64,000 nt of DNA from NCBI GenBank assembly GCA_022414725.1, contig CM039463.1:76536773-76600772 (forward strand), in the 5' to 3' direction. This document shows positions 11,125-24,300 of this stretch, one piece after another. Every line of letters starts with the position of its first letter. Within the stretch, counting starts at the first letter, position 1. The translations under genes and the position numbers were made by a program. The notes beneath the pieces are model-generated. The model made no database searches and was not told the DNA's origin. It saw only the letters and a list, made by a program, of their open reading frames with translations. This DNA is from Microglena sp. YARC (taxonomy: Eukaryota > Chlorophyta > Chlorophyceae > Chlamydomonadales > Chlamydomonadaceae).

Positions 11125-11300
11125 TGTTTTCCGTGCGACGCGTCGCAAATTGAACGACTTGAAGCTACCCTAGTGCGTCGCGCGACCCCCCAAACTCCGC
11201 AGAGCGCGAAGCGCGGAGCCTGGGGGGGTTGGGGGGGCATTTCTGACTAGTTTAGGGTTTGCAGTGACAGAACGGCAAAAAAAAACAATATAGCTGTCAG
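11125..11300 (+). repeat. Dispersed repeat F, copy 1
   Basis: Pairs with 17820-18005: GTGCGACGC.TCGCAA, AAGCGCGGAGCC, GGGGGGNCATTYCTGACTAG and TTTAG…CAGTGAC follow in the same order. Unclassified. Confidence 0.55.
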
Positions 11301-11648
11301 ACCTACTAGGCTGCGGGAGCATTCAAGATGTCCTCAATGCCCTGCAGCCTAGTGGTTCTGACAATAGCATCCCTGATTACTCTCTCTACCCTGCAGCACT
11401 GAAAGCTGCCTAGTAACTGCTGCGCATAGCCCAAAATATGAATAATACTTCCATCCCTGATGTATTTACCATGCGCCACCACAAGTGGCCCCGCCCAGTG
11501 TAGCACCGGCGTTTTCATCTTTGGGCTCTATCGGCCAGTTTCGCCGGTGTACTGCTGAGTAGCGTCTTTTGTTCCTTTTTCATGCTCATCGTAACGGCTA
11601 CACAATTAACTGACTCCAGAATCAGGGGTGCGCAATTCATTGCACTAT
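11301..11648. other. No gene supported
   Basis: A 70-codon minus-strand frame (11518-11306) shares segments with the degenerate repeats around 13.2-13.8 kb (GCTGCGCATAGCCCAAAAT-like), so it is probably repeat-derived. Confidence 0.3.
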
Positions 11649-13121
11649 GCTGAAAGTTTCACTGATTTTCACTCCCTCTTATGCATAGACCTAGACCTAG
11701 ACCTAGGCCTAAGTCTATACTAAGCTCACTGATTTTCACTCCCTCCTATGCATAGACCTAGACCTAGACCTAGACCAAAACCTAGGCCTAAGTCTATACT
11801 AAGCTCACTGATTTTCACTCCCTCCTATGCATAGACCTAGACCTAGACCTAGACCTAAGTCTATATTAAGCTCACTGATTTTCACTCCCTCCTATGCATA
11901 GACCTAGACCTAGACCTAAGTCTATAGTAAGCTCACTGATTTTCACTCCCTTCTATGCATAGACCTAGACCTAGACCTAGACCTAAGTCTATACTAAGCT
12001 CACTGATTTTCACTCCCTCCTATGCATGGTCCTAGACCTAGACCTAGACCTAAACCTAGGCCTAAGTCTATACTAAGCTCACTGATTTTCACTCCTTCCT
12101 ATGCATAGACCTAGACCTAGACCTAGACCTAAGTCTATACTAAGCTCACTGATTTTCACTCCCTCCTATGCATAGACCTAGACCTAGACCTAGACCTAGA
12201 CCTAGACCTAAGTCTATACTAAGCTCACTGATTTTCACTCCCTCCTATGCATAGACCTAGACCTAGACCTAAGTCTATACTAAGCTCACTGATTTGCACT
12301 CCCTCCTATGCATAGACCTAGACCTAGACCTAGACCTAGACCTAAGTCTATAGTAAGCTCACTGATTTTCACTCCCTTCTATGCATAGACCTAGACCTAG
12401 ACCTAGACCTAGACCTACGTCTATACTAAGCTCACTGATTTGCACTCCCTCCTATGCATAGACCTAGACCTAGACCTAGACCTAGACCTAGACCTAGACC
12501 TAAGTCTATACTAAGCTCACTGATTTTCACTCCCTCCTATGCATAGACCTAGACCTAGACCTAGACCTAGACCTAGACCTAGACCTAAGTCTATACTAAG
12601 CTCACTGATTTGCACTCCTTCCTATGCATAGACCTAGACCTAGACCTAGACCTAAGTCTATACTAAGCTCACTGATTTGCACTCCCTCCTATTAGACCTC
12701 TCTAGACTAGATCTAGACCTAGACCTACGTCTATACTAAGCTCACTGATTTGCACTCCCTCCTATGCATAGACCTAGACCTAGACCTAGACCTAGACCTA
12801 GACCTAGGCCTAAGTCTATACTAAGCTCACTGATTTTCACTCCCTCCTATGCATAGACCTAGACCTAGACCTAGGCCTAAGTCTATAGTAAGCTCACTGA
12901 TTTTCACTCCCTTCTATGCATAGACCTAGACCTAGACCTAGACCTAAGTCTATACTAAGCTCACTGATTTGCACTCCCTCCTATGCATAGACCTAGACCT
13001 AGACCTAAGTCTATACTAAGCTCACTGATTTGCACTCCCTCCTATGCATAGACCTAAAACCTAGACCTAGACCTAGACCTAGACCTAGACCTAGACCTAG
13101 GCCTAAGTCTATGCTAAGCTC
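11649..13121 (+). repeat. Nested minisatellite: 60-100-bp unit with variable (GACCTA)n
   Basis: About 20 units of AAGCTCACTGATTTTCACTC CCTCCTATGCATA followed by 3-8 GACCTA hexamers and AAGTCTATACT. Unit length varies only with hexamer number. ATAGACCTAG and CTAAGTCTAT at the ends of the hexamer tract are near-perfect inverted repeats, so each unit could form a hairpin. Confidence 0.88.
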
Positions 13122-13640
13122 ACTGTTTCTTTTTTGGGCTACAGCTTCTATGCAGCTCCCTTTCCCCTGCCCTTGGGCCAAGGCTGAAGCTACCTAGCGT
13201 GCCTGGAAGCTGACATAAAAAGCACTTGTTGGTAATGCATGGGTGTTGCACTTTTTTTTGTGCTACGCGCAGTAGCTTCTAGGCAGCGCCTATCCCTCGT
13301 ACTCGGGCCAAACTTGAAGCTAGCTAGTGTGCCTGGAAGCTGACATGAAGGGCATTCGAATCAGCGCTTTTTTTCAAGTCTGAAAGTTGATTTTACTGGC
13401 TTTGTGGGTTTGGGCCTCCTCCAAAGACAGCGTTTTAGTGCTTAATATAGCTTTTTATAGGTTAGATAGCCTTTGATAGGTTTCAAGGGCCATTTAGGGG
13501 GGGGGGGGGGGGGGGGGGGGGGAGACTTGTTTTACATTTTATAGCGATAATTTCGCCAAACCGGGTCAAAATTAGCGATCGCTTTACATAGCGGAAATAA
13601 AAAGCCCTGATTTGAATGCACCTGTAAATTTAGGATTGGC
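13122..13640. repeat. Degenerate repeats with AGCTGCCTAGAAGCT-like motifs and poly-G
   Basis: Two units with GCTTCTA.GCAGC…CTTGAAGCTA.CTAG.GTGCCTGGAAGCTGACAT, also seen near 5740-5880, 11390, 55080-55190 and 61470. A 26-nt poly-G lies at about 13497-13522. 13540-13600 resembles 30640-30690 (AGCGATCGCT…TTTGACCC) in inverse orientation. Confidence 0.45.
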
Positions 13641-16600
13641 CCAGTGGCTGACTAATGGAGCTGACTGGAAGCTGCCATGCGCAGCCCAAAATAGAAACAC
13701 TGTGCCGCACTCAACATGCGTTTCGGAACGTACGCCCCCTCTGCTGATAAATAACAATAACTCAGCAAAGTAACTCCATTCCATATTTATTTACCACGCT
13801 GCACCACCAGGGACCCCATCTATTGGACCAGCGAACATGCATGTTGCAACATGCGCCTCATCTGCTGATTTTTGTTTTTTTTGCATAACAGATTTTTTCA
13901 AAATATATACAAATCATCATAGTAACTCCATTCCATATTTATTTACCACGCTGCACCACCAGGGACCCCATCTATTGGATCACCGAACATACATTTGTTG
14001 CAGCCTACGCCTCATGAGCTGATTTTTTGTTTTTACAAAAGGATTTTCACCTCAATAACATGAATTACCCATCAAAGAAACTCCATCCCTTATATAGTTA
14101 CCATGCTTCACCACCAGGGACCCCATCTATTGGATGACTCAATATGCATGTGTTGCAACCTACACCTCATCAGCTGATTTTTGTTGTTTTGCAAAAAATA
14201 TGTTTCCTTCAAAAAATAAATACAACTCATCGTAGTAACTCCATTCCTTATTTCTGAACCACGCTGCACCACCAGGGGCCCCATCTAGTGGATCACCCAA
14301 CATTCGTGATCGTGAGGCATGTGTGTGTATGTGTGTGAGGCGTGCGTGTGTGTAGTGTGTGTGTGTGTGTGAGGTGCATGTGTTGGAACCCACGCTTCAT
14401 CTGCTGATAAATAGCAAAAAATTGTCATAGTGACTCCATCTCTTATTTAGTGATTTGCTAACCACGCTGCACCACCAGTGACCCCATCTGGTGGATCACC
14501 CAACATTCGTGTGTGTGTGCGTGAGGTGTGTGTGTGCTTGTGTGAGGTGTGTGTGTGCTTGTGTGAGGTGTGTGTGCATGTGAGGTGTGTGCGTGTGTGT
14601 GTGATGTGTGGGTGTGCGTGCGTGTGAGGTGTGTGCGTGTGAGGTGTGTGCGTATGTGTGTGTGATGTGTGGGTGTGCGTGCGTGTGTGTGGTGTGTGCG
14701 TGTGTGAGGTGTGTGTGTGCGTGTGTGAGGTGTGTGCGTGTGTGTGAGGTGTGCGTGTGTGTGGTGTGTGTGTGTGTGTGTGTGAGGTGTGTGTGTGTGT
14801 GTGAGGTGTGCGTGTGTGTGGTGTGTGTGTGAGGTGTGTGCGTGTGTGTGTGATGTGTGGGTGTGTGTGCGTGTGTGAGGTGTGTGCATGTGAGGTGTGT
14901 GCGTATGTGTGTGTGATGTGTGGGTGTGCGTGTGTGAGGTGTGTGCGTGTGTGAGGTGTGCATGTGTGCGGTGTGTGTGAGCGTGTGTGAGGTGTGTGCG
15001 TGTGTGTGAGGTGTGCGTGTGTGTGGTGTGTGTGTGCGTGTGTGAGGTGTGTGCGTGTGTGAGGTGCGTATGTGTGGTGTGTGTGTGCGTGTGTGAGGTG
15101 TGTGCGTGTGTGAGGTGTGCATGTGTGCGGTGTGTGTGTGCGTGTGTGAGGTGTGTGCGTGTGTGAGGTGTGCGTGTGTGTGGTGTGTGTGTGCGTGTGT
15201 GAGGTGTGTGCGTGTGTGTGAGGTGTGCGTGTGTATGGTGTGTGTGTGCGTGTGTGAGGTGTGTGCGTGTGTGAGGTGCATGTGTTGGAATCTACGCCTT
15301 ATCTGCCGATAAATAGCAACAACTCATCGCAGTAACTCCATGCCTTATTTAATGATTTCTTAACCACGCTGCACCACCACGGAGCCCATATAGGAGATCA
15401 ACCAACATTGTGTGTGTGTGCGTGTCAGGTGTGTGCGAGTGTGTGAGGTGTGTGTGTGGGTGTGTGTGTGTGTGTGAGGTGCATGTGTTGCAATCTACGC
15501 CTCATAAGCTGATCTTTTGTTTTTACAAAAAGGAATTTCGCCTCAAAGACATGAATTACCCATCATGAAACTCCATTCCTTATTTCTTAACCATGCTTCA
15601 CCATCAGGGACCCCATCTGGCGGATCAGCGAACATGCATGTGTGTGTGTGTGAGAGGTGTGTGTGTGTGTGATGTGAGTGTGAGGTGCATGTGTGTGTGT
15701 GAGAGGTGTGTGTGTGTGTGATGTGAGTGTGAGGTGCATGTGTGTGTGTGTGAGAGGTGTGTGTGTGTGTGATGTGAGTGTGAGGTGCATGTGTGTGTGT
15801 GTGAGAGGTGTGTGTGTGTGTGATGTGAGTGTGAGGTGCATGTGTGTGTGTGTGAGAGGTGTGTGTGTGTGTGATGTGAGTGTGAGGTGCATGTGTGTGT
15901 GTGTGAGAGGTGTGTGTGTGTGTGATGTGAGTGTGAGGTGCATGTGTGTGTGTGTGAGAAATGTGTGTGTGTGTGATGTGAGTGTGAGGTGCATGTGTGT
16001 GTGTGTGAGAGGTGTGTGTGTGTGTGATGTGAGTGTGAGGTGCATGTGTGTGTGTGTGAGAGGTGTGTGTGTGTGTGATGTGAGTGTGAGGTGCATGTGT
16101 GTGTGTGTGAGAGGTGTGTGTGTGTGTGATGTGAGTGTGAGGTGCATGTGTGTGTGTGTGAGAGGTGTGTGTGTGTGTGATGTGAGTGTGAGGTGCATGT
16201 GTGTGTGTGTGAGAGGTGTGTGTGTGTGTGATGTGAGTGTGAGGTGCATGTGTGTGTGTGTGAGAGGTGTGTGTGTGTGTGATGTGAGTGTGAGGTGCAT
16301 GTGTGTGTGTGTGAGAGGTGTGTGTGTGTGTGATGTGAGTGTGAGGTGCATGTGTGTGTGTGTGAGAGGTGTGTGTGTGTGTGATGTGAGTGTGAGGTGC
16401 ATGTGTGTGTGTGTGAGAGGTGTGTGTGTGTGTGATGTGAGTGTGAGGTGCATGTGTGTGTGTGTGAGAGGTGTGTGTGTGTGTGATGTGAGTGTGAGGT
16501 GCATGTGTGTGTGTGTGAGAGGTGTGTGTGTGTGTGATGTGAGTGTGAGGTGCATGTGTGTGTGTGTGAGAGGTGTGTGTGTGTGTGATGTGAGTGTGAG

Positions 16601-17250
16601 GTGCATGTGTGTGTGTGTGAGAGGTGTGTGTGTGTGTGATGTGAGTGTGAGGTGCATGTGTGTGTGTGAGAGGTGTGTGTGTGTGTGATGTGAGTGTGAG
16701 ATGCATGTGTGTGTGTGTGAGAGGTGTGTGTGTGTGTGATGTGAGTGTGAGGTGCATGTGTGTGTGTGTGAGAGGTGTGTGTGTGTGTGATGTTTTTACA
16801 AAACGGATTTCCACCTAAAATACGGATTTTCGCCTAAAATAAACAAATCCATCCCTTATTTGTAACCACGCTGCACCACCAGGCACCCCATCTGGTGGAT
16901 CAGCAAACATGCGTGTTGCAACCTACGCCTCATCAGCTGATCCTTTTTGTTTTACAAAAAGGAATCTCGCCTCAGAATCATGAATGTCCCATCATGAAAC
17001 TCCATCCCTTATTTCTGAACCACGCTGCACCATCAGGGACGACATCTGGTGGATCAGCGAACATGCGAGTTGCAACCTACGCCACATCTGCTGACTTTGT
17101 TTTTTTACCAAAAGGATTATCGCCTCAAAAACATGAATTACCCAACGAAGAAACTCCATCCCTTATTTCTCAACCATGCTTCGCCACCAGGGACCCCATC
17201 TGGTGGATCAGCAAACATGCGTGTTGCAACCTACGCCTCATCAGCTGACC
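13640..17250 (+). repeat. About 151-159-bp satellite, ten monomers, with GT-rich expansions
   Basis: Monomers contain CTCCATTCCTTATTT, CACGCTGCACCACCAGGGAC, CCCATCTGGTGGATCAGCGA, ACATGCATGTGTTGCAACCTA, CGCCTCATCAGCTGATTTTT. CACCACCAG-type landmarks fall near 13798, 13949, 14108, 14261, 14463, 15362, 15592, 16864, 17021 and 17175. Spacing is 151-159 bp except where GT-rich DNA has expanded inside the ACATGCATGTGTTGCAAC segment (14310-14380, 14505-15280, 15410-15485, 15640-16792). Confidence 0.8.
15640..16792 (+). repeat. 51-bp GT-rich tandem array inside one satellite monomer
   Basis: About 22 nearly identical 51-bp units (GAGGTGCATG, then GT, GAGAGGTG, GT, GATGTGAGT). Because 51 is a multiple of three, frames stay open on both strands for over 1 kb, producing the longest open frames of the window; none is a credible gene. 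Confidence 0.93.
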
Positions 17251-17375
17251 AAGCCACTTTCGGTAGGTGTCACGTTGCCAGGTCCTCCAGATATTGTTAT
17301 GTGTGGTGTGGGTGGATGAGTGGGTGGGTGGCGTGTACGTTGGCTGGTTGCTAGATGCGCCACTTCCATGTCCTG

Positions 17376-17790
17376 CTTTTTTATATTTTGTCTATGTTTT
17401 TATTTTGTCTATGTTTTTATTTTGTATATGTTTTTATTTTGTGTATGTTTTTATTTTGTATATGTTTTTATTTTGTATATGTTTTTATTTTGTATATGTT
17501 TTTATTTTGTATATGTTTTTATTTTGTATATGTTTTTATTTTGTATATGTTTTTATTTTGTATATGTTTTTTTATTTTGTATATGTTTTTATTTTGTATA
17601 TGTTTTTATTTTGTATATGTTTTTTATTTTGTATATGTTTTTATTTTGTATATGTTTTTATTTTGTATATGTTTTTATTTTGTATATGTTTTTATTTTGT
17701 ATATGTTTTTATTTTGTATATGTTTTTATTTTGTATATGTTTTTATTTTGTATATGTTTTTATTTTGTATATGTTTATGTTTTGCATATG
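17376..17790 (+). repeat. 17-bp minisatellite GTATATGTTTTTATTTT
   Basis: About 24 highly uniform units; a few have one T more or fewer. Confidence 0.92.
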
Positions 17791-17819
17791 TTTTATATTT
17801 CTGGAGCAGGTTACCCTCA

Positions 17820-18005
17820 CTGTTTTTGGTTTTGTGCGACGCTTCGCAACTTGAGCAATTCGGTGCGACCCCAGTGCAAAGCGTTGCCCCCCCCCCAAAC
17901 CTTGCAGAAGCGCAGAGCCCGGAGTTTTTGGGGGGCCATTCCTGACTAGTTTAGCCAGACCCATGCGGTGCCATGCAGTGACGAAATGGCGGGGCATTAT
18001 TGAAA
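17820..18005 (+). repeat. Dispersed repeat F, copy 2
   Basis: Partner of 11125-11300. Confidence 0.55.
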
Positions 18006-18281
18006 ACAATGGTTCCTCCCAGGTTCCCCCCCTGGATTTATTTTCAGTTCAGAAAGTGCTTTTCATAGTTGTTATAGCTTTTTTAGGGCCATTCCTGTCT
18101 AGTTTGGTGTTGTACCATGCACACCAGTTTGGTGTATACTGTGTGCATGGTCAACAGCTATACAAAGCGGGAAAACAAATATCTGGTTCCCCCAGCCCAA
18201 CCTGTCTCAACTTAATTTCAAGAAACATCAATTATTGTTTCAATGCACTTCAACTGCACCTTCAAAAGGAAGCTCCATAAT

Positions 18282-18341
18282 ACAAGGAAGGCAAACAATC
18301 ACCCGGCCATAAACACACATTATTTTGTCAACGCACTTTAA
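18282..18341 (+). repeat. Left direct repeat flanking the 11-mer satellite
   Basis: ACAAGGAAGGCA, a 12-nt insert, then CCATAAACACACATTATTTT and GTCAACGCACTTT. The same sequence without the insert recurs at 29688-29739 on the far side of the satellite. Confidence 0.7.
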
Positions 18342-18366
18342 CTGCACTTTATAAATAAAGCTTCTT

Positions 18367-21300
18367 TAACCCTGCACTAACAAGCACTAACCCTGAGCAC
18401 TAAGCATACCCTGCACACTAACTGCACTAAACTATGTTAACCCTGCACTAACCCTGCACTACTTACCCTGCACTAACCCTGCACTGACCCTGCACTAACC
18501 CTGCACTAACCCTGCACTAACCCTGCACTAACTAACCTGCACTAACCCTGCACAACCCTGCACTAACCCTGCACTAACCCTGCACTAACCCTGCACTAAC
18601 CCTGCACTACCCTGCACTAACCCTGCCACTAAACACCTGCACACTAACCCTGCACTACCCTGCACTAACCCTGCACTAACCCTGCACTAACCCTACCTGC
18701 ACTAACCCTGCACTAACCCTGACTAACCCTGCCCTAAACCCTGCACTAACCCTGCACTAACCCTGCACCTTACCCTCACTAACCCTGCTACTACCCTGCA
18801 CTAACCCTGCACTGCAAACCCTGTAACCTGCACTAACCCTGCACTAATCTGCACTTACACACCTGCACTAACCCACTAACCCTGCACACCCTGCCTAGCA
18901 CTAACCCTGCACTAAACCCTGCACTAAACGCCCTGCACTAAACCCTGCACTGACTAACCCTGCACTACCCTGCACTAACCCTGCAACTAACCCTGCACAA
19001 ACCCTGCACACCCTGCAACCCTGCACTAACCTACCCTGCACTAACCCTGCACTAACCCTGCACTAACCCTGCACTAACCCTGCACTAACCCTGCACTAAC
19101 TGCACTAACCTGCACTAAACCCTGCACTTACCCTGCACTAACCTGCACTAACCCTGCACTAACCCTGCACTTACCCTGCACTTAACCCTGCACTAACCCT
19201 GCACTACCCTGCACTAACCCTGCACTAACCCTGCACTAATAATAACCCTGCACTAACCCTGCACTTACCCTGCACTAACCCTGCACTAACCCTGCACTAC
19301 CCTGCACTAACCCTGCTAACTAACCCTGCACTAACTTCCCCTGCACTAACCCTGCACTAACCCTGCACTAACCCTGCACTACCTGCACTTACCCTGCAAC
19401 CTGCACTAACCCTGCACTAACCGCACTAACCCTGCACTAACCCTGCTACCCTGCACTAACCCTGCACTAACGCTGCACTACCCTGCACTAACCCTGCACA
19501 CTAACCCTGCACTAACCCTGCACTAACCCTGCACTAACCCTGCTAACCCTGCACTAACCCTGCACTAACCCTGCACTTAACCCTGCACTAACCCTGCACT
19601 AACCCTGCACTAACCCTGCACTAACCCTGCACTACCCTGCACTAACCCTGCACTAACCCTGCACTTAACCCTGCACTTACCCTGCACTAACCCTGCACTA
19701 ACCCTGCACTAACCTGCACTAACCCTGCACTAACCCTGCACTTACCCTGCACTAACCCTGCACACCCTGCACTAACCCTGCACTACCCTGCACTCTGCAC
19801 TACCTGCACCCTGCACTAACCCTGCACTAAGCACTAACCCTGCACTACCTGCACTTACCCCTGCACTTAACCCTGCACGCAACCCTGCACTAACCCTGCC
19901 TGCACACCTTACCCTGCACTAACCCTGCACTAAACCCTGCACTAACCCTGCACTAACCTGCACTAACCCTGCACCCTGCACTAACCCTGCACCCTGCACT
20001 AACTGCACTAACCCTGCACTAAACCCTGCACTAACCCTGCACTAACCCTGCACTAAACCCTGCACACTAACTCCTGCACTAACCTGCACTAACCCTGCAC
20101 TAACCCTGCACTGCACTTACCCTGCACTAACCCTGCACTAACCCTGCACACTAACCCTGCACTAACCCTGCACTTACCCTGCTAACTAACCCTGCACTCT
20201 AACCCTTGCACTAACCCTGCACTAACCCTGCACTAACCCTGCACTAACCCTGCACTAACCCTGCACCTGCACTAACCCTGCACTACCCTGCAACCCTGCA
20301 CTTACCCTGCACTAACCCTGCACTAACCCTGCCTGCTAACTAACCCTGCACACCCTGCACTAACCCTGCACTAACCCTGCACTAACCCTGCACTAACCCT
20401 GCACTAACCCTGCACTAACCCTGCACTAACCCTGCCTGCACTAACCCTGCACTTACCCTGCACTAAACCCTGCATAACCCTGCACTAACCCTGCACTAAC
20501 CCTGCACTAACCCTGCACTACCCTGCACTAACCCTAACCCTGCCTGCACTAACCCTGCACTAACCCTGCACTAACCCTGCACTTACCCTGCACTAACCCT
20601 GCACTAACCCTGCACTAACCCTGCACTAACCCTGCACTAACCCTGCACTAACCCTGCACTAACCCTGCACTAACCCTGCACTAACCCTGCACTAACCCTG
20701 CACCTGCCCCCTGCACTTACCCTGCACTTACCCTGCACTAACCCTGCACTAACCCTGCACTACCCTCCACACCCTGCACTACCCTGCACTAACCCTGCAC
20801 TAACCCTGCACTTAACCCTGGCACTAACCCTGCACACCCTGCATAACCCTGCACTAACCCTGCACTTACCCTGCACTTAACCTGCACTAACCCTGCACTA
20901 ACCCTGCACACCCTGCACTAACCTGCACTAACCCTGCACTAACCCCCTGCACTAACCCTGCACTACCCTGCACTACCCTGCACTAACCCTGCACTTACCT
21001 GCACTAACCCTGCACTTAAACCCTGCACTTAACTGCACTAACCCTTTGCACTAACCCTGCACTAACCCTGCACTAACCCCTGCACTTAACCCTGCACTAA
21101 CCCTGCACTAACCTGCACTACCCTGCACTTAACCCTGCCTGCACTAACCCTGCACTAACCCTGCACTTAACCCTGCACTAAACCCTGCACTAACCCTGCA
21201 CTAACCCTGCAACTAACCCTGCACTTACCCTGCACTAACCCTGCACTTAACCCTGCACTAAACCCTGCACTTACCCTGCACTACCCTGCACTAACCCTGC

Positions 21301-24300
21301 ACTAACCCTGCACTAACCCTGCACTACCCTGCACTAACCTGCACTTAACCCTGCACTAACCCTGCAACTAACCTGCACTAACCCTGCACTAACCCTGCAC
21401 TTACCCTGCACTTACCCTGCACTAACCCTGCACTAACCCTGCACTAACCCTGCACTACCTGCACACTAACCCTGCACTAACCCTGCACTAACCCTGCACT
21501 AACCCTGCACTAACCCTGCACTAACCCTGCACTAACCCTGCACTAACCCTGCACAACCCTGCACTGCACTAACCCTGCACTAACCCTGCACTAACCCTGC
21601 ACTAACCCTGCACTAACCCTGCACTAACCCTGCACTAACCCTGCACTAACCCTGCACTAACCCTGCACTAACCTGCACTAACCCTGCACCCTAACCTGCA
21701 CTAACCCTCACCTGCACTAACCCTGCACTAACCCTGCAACTAACCCTGCACTAACCCTGCACTAACCCTGCACTAACCCTGCACTCCCCTGCACTTTACC
21801 CTGCACTAACCCTGCACTAACCCTGCACTAACCTGCACTAACCCTGCACTAACCCTGCACTAACCCTGCACTAACCCTGCAACTTAACCCTGCACTTACC
21901 CTGGCACTAACCCTGCACTAAACCCTGCACTAACCCTGCACTAACCCTGCACTTAACCCTGCACTACCCTGCACTAACCCTGCACTTACCCTGCACTAAC
22001 CCTGCACTAACCTGCACTAACCCTGCACTTACCCTGCACTACCCTGCACTAACCCTGCACTACCCTGCACTAACCTGCACTAACCCTGCACTAACCCTGC
22101 ACTAACCCTGCACTTACCCTGCACTACCCTGCACCCCCTGCACTAAACCCTGCACTTACCCTGCACTTACCCTGCACTACCCTGCACTAAACCCTGCACT
22201 TAACCCTGCACTAACCCTGCACTAACCTGCACTACCCTGCACTAAACCTGCACTAACCCTGCACTAACCCTGCACTACCCTGCACTAACCCTGCACTTAA
22301 CCCTGCACTAACCCTGCACTAACCCTGCACTAACCTGCACTACCCTGCACTAACCCTGCACTAACCCTGCACTAACCCTGCACTAACCCTGCACTTACCC
22401 TGCACTTACCCTGCACTAACCCTGCACTAACCCTGCACTAACCCTGCACTAACCCTGCACTAACCCTGCACTAACCCTGCACTAACCCTGCACTAACCCT
22501 GCACTAACCCTGCACTTACCCTGCACTAACCCTGCACTAACCCTGCACTAACCCTGCACTAACCCTGCACTAACCCTGCACTAACCCTGCACTAACCCTG
22601 CACTAACCCTGCACTTAACCCTGCACTTACCCTGCACTAACCTGCACTAACCCTGCACTGCACTACCCTGCACTTAACCTGCACTACCCTGCACTAACCT
22701 GCACTAACCCTGCACTAACCCTGCACTAACCTGCCTGCACTAACCCTGCACTTAACCCTGCACTAAACCCTGCACTAAACCCTGCACTAACCCTGCACTT
22801 ACCCTGCACTAACCCTGCACCCCTGCACTTAACCCTGCACTTAACCCTGCACTAACCCTGCACTACCCTGCACTAACCCTGCACTAACCTGCACTAACCT
22901 GCACTAACCCTGCACTAACCCTGCACTAACCCTGCACTAACCCTGCACTAACACCTGCACTAACCTGCACTAACCCTGCATAACCCTGCACTTACCCTGC
23001 ACTTAACCCTGCACTAACCCTGCACTAACCCTGCACTAACCCTGCACTTAACCCTGCACTTAACCCTGCACTTACCCTGCACTACCTGCACTAACCCTGC
23101 ACTAACCCTGCACTAACCCTGCACTAACCCTGCACTAACCCTGCACTAGCCTGCACTAAACCCTGCACTACCCTGCACTAACCCTGCACTTAACCTGCAC
23201 TAACCCTGCTAACCCTGCACCCCTGCACTAACCCTGCACTAACCCTGCACTAACCCTGCACTAACCCTGCACTAACCCTGCACTAACCCTGCACTACCCT
23301 GCACTAACCCTGCACTAACCCTGCACTACCCCTGCACTAACCCTGCACTACCCTGCACTAATGCACTAACCCTGCACTTAACCCTGCACTAACCCTGCAC
23401 TACCCTGCACTAACCCTGCACTAACCCTGCACTAACCCTGAACCTGCACTAACCCTGCACTAACCCTGCACTTACCCTGCACTAACCCTGCACTAACCCT
23501 GCACTAACCCTGCAGCTGCACTTACCCTGCACTAACCCTGCACTTAACCCTGCACTAACCCTGCACTAACCCTGCACTAACCCTGCACTAACCCTGCACT
23601 AACCCTGCACTAACTGCATTACCCTGCACTAACCCTGCACTAACCCTGCACTAACCCTGCACTAACCCTGCACTAACCCTGCACCCTGCACTAACCCTGC
23701 ACTAAACCCTGCACTGCCTGTTACCCTGCACTAACCCTGCACTTACCCTGCACTTACCCTGCACTAACCCTGCAACTACCCCTGCACTAACCCTGCACTT
23801 ACCCTGCACTAACCCTGCACTAAACCCTGCACTAACCCTGCACTAACCCTGCACTAAACCCTGCACTAACCCTGCACTCCTGCACTACCCTGCACTAACC
23901 CTTGCCTGCACTAACCCTGCACTGACCCTGCACTAACCTGCACTAACCCTGCACTAACCCTGCACTAACCCTGCAACTAACCCTACTAACCCTGCACTAA
24001 CCCTGCACTAACCCTGCACTAACCCTGCACTACCCTGCACTAACCCTGCACTAACCCCTGCACTAACCCTCGACCCTGCACACTACACCCTGCACTAACC
24101 CTGCAACTAACCCTGCACTAACCCTGCACTAACCCTGCACTAACCCTGCACTAACCTGCACTAACCCTGCACTAACCCTGCACTAACCCTGCACTAACCC
24201 TGCACTACCCTGCACTAACCCTGCACTACCCTGCACTAACCCTGCACTAACCCTGCACTAACCTGCACAACCCCTGCACTAACCCTGCACTAACCCTGCA

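Noticed and set aside
14458..16814. Long His/Thr- or Cys/Val-rich open frames on both strands (up to 423 codons)
   Set aside because: They translate GT/CA repeats; the 51-bp period is a multiple of three, so all frames stay open without selection.
17267..17949. Phe/Tyr/Val-rich frames resembling membrane proteins
   Set aside because: Produced by the 17-bp TATGTTTTTATTTTG repeat in three frames at once.
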